Shown: in pieces, positions 13,205 to 17,534 of the stretch
How the letters are laid out: every line of letters starts with the position of its first letter
Position numbering within the stretch: position 1 is the first letter of the stretch
Assembly (NCBI GenBank): GCA_030631915.1
Contig: DAOVKF010000016.1
Span: 1-17,534, forward strand
Length of the DNA stretch: 17,534 bases
Origin: Candidatus Omnitrophota bacterium
Lineage (GTDB): Bacteria > Omnitrophota > Gorgyraeia > Tantalellales > Tantalellaceae
Direction: 5' to 3'
Position numbers and translations under genes: made by a program
Notes under the pieces: model-generated
What the model was told of the DNA's origin: nothing
The model's input: the letters and a program-made list of their open reading frames with translations, nothing else
Database searches by the model: none

Positions 13205-14143
13205 TCACCTGACGATACGGTATGTCGGATACGCGAACGTAACCTTTCCCTCTTTCCTGAAATCCGACAGGATCTCGCGGCAGAGGGCGTCCTGAGTATT
13301 ACGCCGGGCCTTTGCCTCCGTCAGATACCGCAGCGTCAGTTCCACGCCGCTTTCCTTGATATTCACATATACGATGGGCGTGAGTTTGCCGTGCTTTATC
13401 ATGTACCGCTTTGTCATGAAGTTTATCTTCTTGTGCGCGAGATCTTCTTTACCGCTCGCTATCCCTTTCCCGTGTTCGATCATTATCTCTTCGGCGCGTT
13501 TCCAGTCACTTTCAAAGGTCACCTGTATCTTTATCTCGTTCCATATGAACTCAAAACCCTGGTTATAGTTAAAATTTTCCTTTTTAAACACGGCGCTGTT
13601 CGGGATATTCACTATCCTCCCGGTGCTCTGGTCGGCGTCGACCCAGTTGCCGATCTCAAGAAGCGAGGTCTGAAAAAGGCGTATATCTATAACATCGCCC
13701 TTTACTCCGCCCAGTTCTACCCTGTCCCCGATCTGGAACGGACGCCGCACAACGATAAGGAACCAGCCCGCCATGCATAACAGCGCTTCCTGCAGCGCCA
13801 GGGCTATGCCCGCGCCTATCACACTGACGATCACCGTCACAGAGCCTATATTCCGCAGCCACATCAAAGCCAGGGATACCAGGATCACCATGGTGAAAAA
13901 ATAAACGACCCCTTTTCTGGTAAGGTGTTTTGACTTGATATCCTTTACCCTGCGGTTAACGATATTTATAAGGATGAAGGCCAGAAGATACCCCACAAGT
14001 ATTACCAGCAGGCTATGCGTGACCTTTCGCAATAACACGCCCTGCCCTTCTCCGCCCAAGACCCCGGCCGCAAAGCACGACGCCGTTGACAGCGCGAACC
14101 CCGTGAAAAAAACCGCGATCCGCTTCAGACAAATCTTTCGCAT
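13205..14143 (-). CDS. Small mechanosensitive channel of the MscS family
   Basis: The 312-residue protein is an MscS-type channel, which opens under membrane tension to release solutes on osmotic downshock. Residues 1-26 look like a cleavable signal peptide (ending CFA-AG) or a first membrane helix. Further hydrophobic helices lie at about 42-62, 78-96 and 100-133. The last is the pore-lining helix with the Gly/Ala-rich VIGAGIALALQEALLCMAGWFLIV and then RRPFQIGDRVEL, the start of the beta domain. The rest (150-312) fits the cytoplasmic vestibule, including VNIPNSAVFKKENFNY. The C-terminal region is rather basic. The start at 14143 has AGGCGG upstream behind a run of nine A bases. It sits 44 bases after metH, probably in the same transcript. 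Classification as MscS family is firm; the exact subtype is not. Confidence 0.92.
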   Translation of the reverse strand: MRKICLKRIAVFFTGFALSTASCFAAGVLGGEGQGVLLRKVTHSLLVILVGYLLAFILINIVNRRVKDIKSKHLTRKGVVYFFTMVILVSLALMWLRNIGSVTVIVSVIGAGIALALQEALLCMAGWFLIVVRRPFQIGDRVELGGVKGDVIDIRLFQTSLLEIGNWVDADQSTGRIVNIPNSAVFKKENFNYNQGFEFIWNEIKIQVTFESDWKRAEEIMIEHGKGIASGKEDLAHKKINFMTKRYMIKHGKLTPIVYVNIKESGVELTLRYLTEAKARRNTQDALCREILSDFRKEGKVTFAYPTYRIVR

Positions 14144-14161
14144 CTCACACCGCCTTTTTTT

Positions 14162-14174
14162 TTAGTCGTTAGTG
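14162..14174. repeat. Inverted 13-base copy of the heptamer repeat
   Basis: CACTAACGACTAA on the minus strand here is identical to plus-strand 8060-8072 inside the heptamer array, so this copy is in the opposite orientation. It lies in the 44-base gap between metH and mscS, next to a run of nine A bases. Confidence 0.65.
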
Positions 14175-14187
14175 AGGGACAACCCGG

Positions 14188-17100
14188 TTAATATTCTGCC
14201 AGGGCGCTGTATACCACCATGGCCGTGGTTGACTGTTCCGGGACCATCTGACACCCTTCGGTCAACCTGACGCTGATCCGCTTTTCCACGTCCAGTATCC
14301 TGAATATCTTTTTCTGGTCCTCGATATTCCTCCACAGAGGATATCCCGGGCTGTACCTCTTCCCCTGCCCCTGTTTCAGCTTTAACTCCCCGCGGATCCT
14401 GTCATGTATATAAGCTGCCAGCGCTTCCGCGAGACGCACGCTTAATCCGTGCAGGAAGAACGTCCGGCTGTATTTCCCGGCCTCATTCAGCCCGTTTATC
14501 GCGTCGTTTATCCTGTCGCCGACAGTGACCGCCTGAAACGCCACCACATCCTTTCCCTTGTTCCCGGACAAAAAATAATCGGTCAGGACAGGGCTTTTGC
14601 TCCCCTTCGCAGCCGCGAACTGAAAGGTTTCCAGGACCTTTCCGTCCGCGTCAAGCACACGCATATCCCCCCCAATGACACGGCACTCAAAATAACCGTA
14701 AACAGCCTTCAGGTCCAGCCATCCCCGGCGGAGGCTCTCCTCTTTGAGTTCGCTCAAAAGAGGCCTGTATTCTTCCTCAACAAGACGGTCTTTTTCCCGC
14801 CTGTCCTTAAGGCCTGTCCCCCATGTGACATTCAAAAGCATATTCTCATCAAGATAGCTGAAAACATCGTCCACGGAGATATTTGAAACGGAGCGCACCC
14901 CGTAAAACGGCGGGACCGGGACTTTTCCGCGGCGCTTCCGTCCCTGCCCCGGCCGGGTTTCCCGCGCCTTTTCCGCGGCGGGACCCTGCTCCCGCGTCCT
15001 CTCAAGCCGCCTGTAGTATTCATCCATGACCTTTTTTCTCTCGTCCGGCCCTGACAGCAATGACCGCGTTATCTTAAGCGCCGTAAAAGCATCCCTGGCG
15101 TAAAACACGCCGCCCTTATAAACGCTTCCGTTGCTGAGAACCGATACTTCGCCGGCAAATCTTTCGTTTACGGGCGCGCCGCCGATAATTACGGGATAAT
15201 GAAGCCCGGCTTCATGCATCTCCTGCACGCAGACCTTCATATACCGCGCCGTTGAAACAAGAAGGGCGCTCAGCCCCACCGCGTCCACCCTGTTCTTCTT
15301 CGCTTCGCGGATTATTTCTTCCACAGGCACCTGCTTGCCGAGGTCTATGACCGTAAAGCCGTTATTCTGCAGGATCATCTTCACAAGGTTTTTTCCGATA
15401 TCATGGACGTCACCGAAAACCGTGGCCAGAAGCACCTTTCCGTATTTTTGGGCATGCTCTGCCGGGAGAAATTTCCCGAGGTATTCGACCGCCTTTCTCA
15501 TGACTTCAGCCGATTGCAGGACATAAGGAAGGACCAACTCGCCTGACTCCAGTTTATCCCCCACCTGCCGCATCGCGTCCAGCAGGATATCGTTGAGTAT
15601 CTCCTCGGCCCTGATAGACTCAAGCGCCTCATCTATGAGCGGGATGATACCGGCTCTGTTGCGGTCGAACACGCAATTCCTGAGCCTCTGGCCAACGGTC
15701 AGCTTCTCCTCCTGCCGCGGCTCCGGCCTCTTCCCGGCCGTTTTTCTGGAAAAATATTCCACAAACCCGTTCAAAGCGTCCGGATGCCTGTTAAAAACGA
15801 GGTCTTCCGCGATGCGCTTTTCCCTCTCCGGGATATCGGAATAGCCCGGAAGATCCGCGGGATCCACAATTGCCATGTCCAGACCGGCTCGGACAGCGTG
15901 ACGCAAAAACACCGCGTTCAGTATCCTGCGCCCCTGTTTCGCGAGACCGAACGAGATATTACTCACGCCCAGGACCGTAAGGACCCCGGGAAATTCCTCT
16001 TTTACCCGTTTTATGGCGTCAAACGTGTCCACGGCCGCGTTCCGGTACTCTTTTTCCCCGGTGCCGAGAGAAAAGGTCAGCATATCAAAGATCATCCTGT
16101 GCGAAGCGAGGCCGTATCCTGTGACACCGGCGGCATATAACCGCCGGGCCACGGCAAGCTTGCGTTCCGCTGTCAGGGCCATTCCCCGCTCGTCTATCGC
16201 AAGGCAGACCACGAAACCGCCGTGTTCTTCTGCCAGCGAAAAGACCCGCCCGGCCTTTGCCCCGCCGTCCTCAAGGTTCACGGAATTGATAAAAGCCGTT
16301 CCCGGGTAATTACACAGGGCCGCCTCAATGACACCGGCGTCCGTGGAATCTATCATAAGCGGCACGCGGACGCTCTCGGCCAGCCTTTTCGTCAGTATGA
16401 CGGCGTCCCTTTCCTCGGTCGAACGTTCCGTGAGAACGCTGCATACATCCAGGGCATGCGCGCCTTTTTTCTGCTGCTCCTTACCCAGCTCGATTATCCT
16501 GTCAAAATCCTCAGCGAGGAGCAGTTCTTTCATTTTTCTGGAGCCCTGGCTGTTTATCCTCTCGCCGACTATTATCGGACGCGGCAGGGCCGCCATGTCA
16601 TATCCCTGATAAGAACCGGAGCAAAACACATTTATTTTTTTCTTTCTTTTTCCGGGCATGCTCAGCGCGCCGCGCATTTCACGGATATGGTCAGGGCCCG
16701 TCCCGCAGCACCCCCCTATGACATCCAGTTTATATTCCCGGACAAACCGCGTCATGATCTCTCCCATTTCCTCCGGGGCCAATGAGTAAACCGTCCTCCC
16801 CCCGACCTCCACCGGCATCCCCGCGTTGGGGACACACGAGACAAAAACCGGGCAGTTAGCGCTCAGGTATCTGACAGCGCTTTCCATTTCCAGCGGCCCG
16901 GCGCTGCAATTTATCCCTATGACGTCCACGCCGAGATAACCGATGACGGCCAGGACCGCCGACACCTCGGTCCCGAGCAGCATCCGGCCGTTATTCGCCA
17001 GAGTGAACTGCGCCATTATCACCAGATCTTTCCGCGCGTCTTTCAGGGCCTGCTTCGCGGCATTGACCGCCGCCTTCATCTCCAGCATATCCTGCGCCGT

Positions 17101-17534
17101 TTCGATCAAAAGCGCGTCCGCGCCGCCCGCGATAATACCGGCTGCCTGGTCATAGAAGACCTTCTTCAGCTCGCCGTAAGTTATATCCCCGAGGACAGTA
17201 TCCGGGGACGAGGGTAATTTACCGGTAGGCCCCATCGTGCCTATGACATACCGCGGCCATGAGGGGGTCGAGAACCCGTCAGCGACGTCCCTGGCCAGTT
17301 TTACGGACGCCCTGTTCAGGTCAAAAACCCGGTCCGACAGACCGTATTCGGCAAGCTTCAAGGCATTGCCGCCAAAAGTGTTGGTCTCTATCGCGTCGGA
17401 CCCGGCTTCCATATAATCCCCGTGCACTTTACGGACAAGACCGGAACGGCTGAGAGACAGGTGCTCCAGGCATCCGGCCCTGCCCCCGAAGTCCTCTTCC
17501 CTGATCCCCAGGGACTGGATATACGTCCCGAAAG
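14188..17534 (-). CDS. metH: Cobalamin-dependent methionine synthase (5' end outside window)
   Basis: The frame is open to the right edge; 1114 residues are visible and probably only about 10-20 N-terminal residues are missing. MetH moves a methyl group from methyl-tetrahydrofolate through cobalamin to homocysteine. Numbering from the first full codon (Phe), all four modules are present. The homocysteine domain (1 to about 290) carries zinc ligands C209 (GINCSAGP), C275 and C276 (GGCCGT). The pterin domain (about 315-590) includes IVGERINSQGS. The cobalamin cap and Rossmann domains (about 610-830) have the B12 ligand H710 in DVHDIGKN. After a charged linker comes the AdoMet-binding reactivation domain (about 875-1114) with RYSPGYP (1059-1065) and LTEGCQMVPEQSTTA. 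The reactivation domain means repair by AdoMet and a reductant is expected. It is the most upstream gene seen in the long operon-like run. No riboswitch can be assessed, as its leader is outside. Confidence 0.96.
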   Translation of the reverse strand, partial: FGTYIQSLGIREEDFGGRAGCLEHLSLSRSGLVRKVHGDYMEAGSDAIETNTFGGNALKLAEYGLSDRVFDLNRASVKLARDVADGFSTPSWPRYVIGTMGPTGKLPSSPDTVLGDITYGELKKVFYDQAAGIIAGGADALLIETAQDMLEMKAAVNAAKQALKDARKDLVIMAQFTLANNGRMLLGTEVSAVLAVIGYLGVDVIGINCSAGPLEMESAVRYLSANCPVFVSCVPNAGMPVEVGGRTVYSLAPEEMGEIMTRFVREYKLDVIGGCCGTGPDHIREMRGALSMPGKRKKKINVFCSGSYQGYDMAALPRPIIVGERINSQGSRKMKELLLAEDFDRIIELGKEQQKKGAHALDVCSVLTERSTEERDAVILTKRLAESVRVPLMIDSTDAGVIEAALCNYPGTAFINSVNLEDGGAKAGRVFSLAEEHGGFVVCLAIDERGMALTAERKLAVARRLYAAGVTGYGLASHRMIFDMLTFSLGTGEKEYRNAAVDTFDAIKRVKEEFPGVLTVLGVSNISFGLAKQGRRILNAVFLRHAVRAGLDMAIVDPADLPGYSDIPEREKRIAEDLVFNRHPDALNGFVEYFSRKTAGKRPEPRQEEKLTVGQRLRNCVFDRNRAGIIPLIDEALESIRAEEILNDILLDAMRQVGDKLESGELVLPYVLQSAEVMRKAVEYLGKFLPAEHAQKYGKVLLATVFGDVHDIGKNLVKMILQNNGFTVIDLGKQVPVEEIIREAKKNRVDAVGLSALLVSTARYMKVCVQEMHEAGLHYPVIIGGAPVNERFAGEVSVLSNGSVYKGGVFYARDAFTALKITRSLLSGPDERKKVMDEYYRRLERTREQGPAAEKARETRPGQGRKRRGKVPVPPFYGVRSVSNISVDDVFSYLDENMLLNVTWGTGLKDRREKDRLVEEEYRPLLSELKEESLRRGWLDLKAVYGYFECRVIGGDMRVLDADGKVLETFQFAAAKGSKSPVLTDYFLSGNKGKDVVAFQAVTVGDRINDAINGLNEAGKYSRTFFLHGLSVRLAEALAAYIHDRIRGELKLKQGQGKRYSPGYPLWRNIEDQKKIFRILDVEKRISVRLTEGCQMVPEQSTTAMVVYSALAEY

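Noticed and set aside
13140..13208. Longer DUF6485 protein starting at GTG 13208
   Set aside because: The extension would translate an inverted repeat, and the strong GAGGAGG site and family start favour ATG 13139.
14144..14187. Possible terminator between metH and mscS because of the nine-base A/T run
   Set aside because: On the transcribed strand the run is A, not U, and no stable hairpin precedes it. It is more likely leader sequence of mscS.

Overview
The window is a gene-dense stretch of bacterial chromosome. All thirteen genes I can support lie on the minus strand, so transcription runs from right to left. No gap between genes exceeds about 115 bases. I see no tRNA, rRNA, insertion sequence, phage gene or CRISPR array. 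GC content is roughly 50% with heavy use of AGG, CGG and ATA codons. A lipobox-bearing cell-wall peptidase, glycogen-type metabolism with GH57 enzymes, a DUF4912 protein and a DUF6485 protein together suggest an uncultured anaerobic bacterium with a Gram-negative type envelope. Omnitrophota (OP3) or a relative is my best guess. This is inference from gene content, not a phylogenetic result.

Right part (about 17534 to 5776), a long co-directional run: cobalamin-dependent methionine synthase MetH (start cut off by the window edge), a small MscS-type mechanosensitive channel, a 64-residue cysteine-rich DUF6485 protein, the tRNA-modification enzyme MnmG, a YhcC-type radical SAM protein, a secreted glycine-zipper protein with GY tetrapeptide repeats, a DRE-TIM aldolase, a KDPG-type aldolase, a second radical SAM protein of unknown function, and a lipoprotein-like D,D-carboxypeptidase. 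Gaps are short (mostly under 45 bases), and the last two genes overlap by four bases. Several of these genes touch one-carbon or AdoMet chemistry: MetH, MnmG and two radical SAM enzymes. The set is otherwise mixed and looks like a housekeeping operon rather than one pathway.

Left part (about 5770 to 1), an alpha-glucan island: a GH57 amylase-type enzyme, glycogen synthase GlgA, and a second GH57 enzyme closely resembling Thermococcus 4-alpha-glucanotransferase. They form one tight operon behind a plausible sigma70 promoter. A second unit then starts from a consensus-perfect promoter (TTGACA, 18 bases, TATAAT) and encodes a DUF4912 protein cut by the left edge. GlgA would extend alpha-1,4-glucan, and the two GH57 enzymes would trim, transfer or debranch it. 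No GlgC or branching enzyme is in view.

The most unusual non-coding items are an in-phase array of eight 7-bp repeats between the KDPG aldolase and a radical SAM gene, a 13-base inverted copy of that repeat behind metH, a perfect 24-bp palindrome inside the carboxypeptidase gene, and a REP-like inverted repeat between mscS and the DUF6485 gene. I found no convincing new multi-gene defence or mobile system. Most of the window is recognisable core metabolism.
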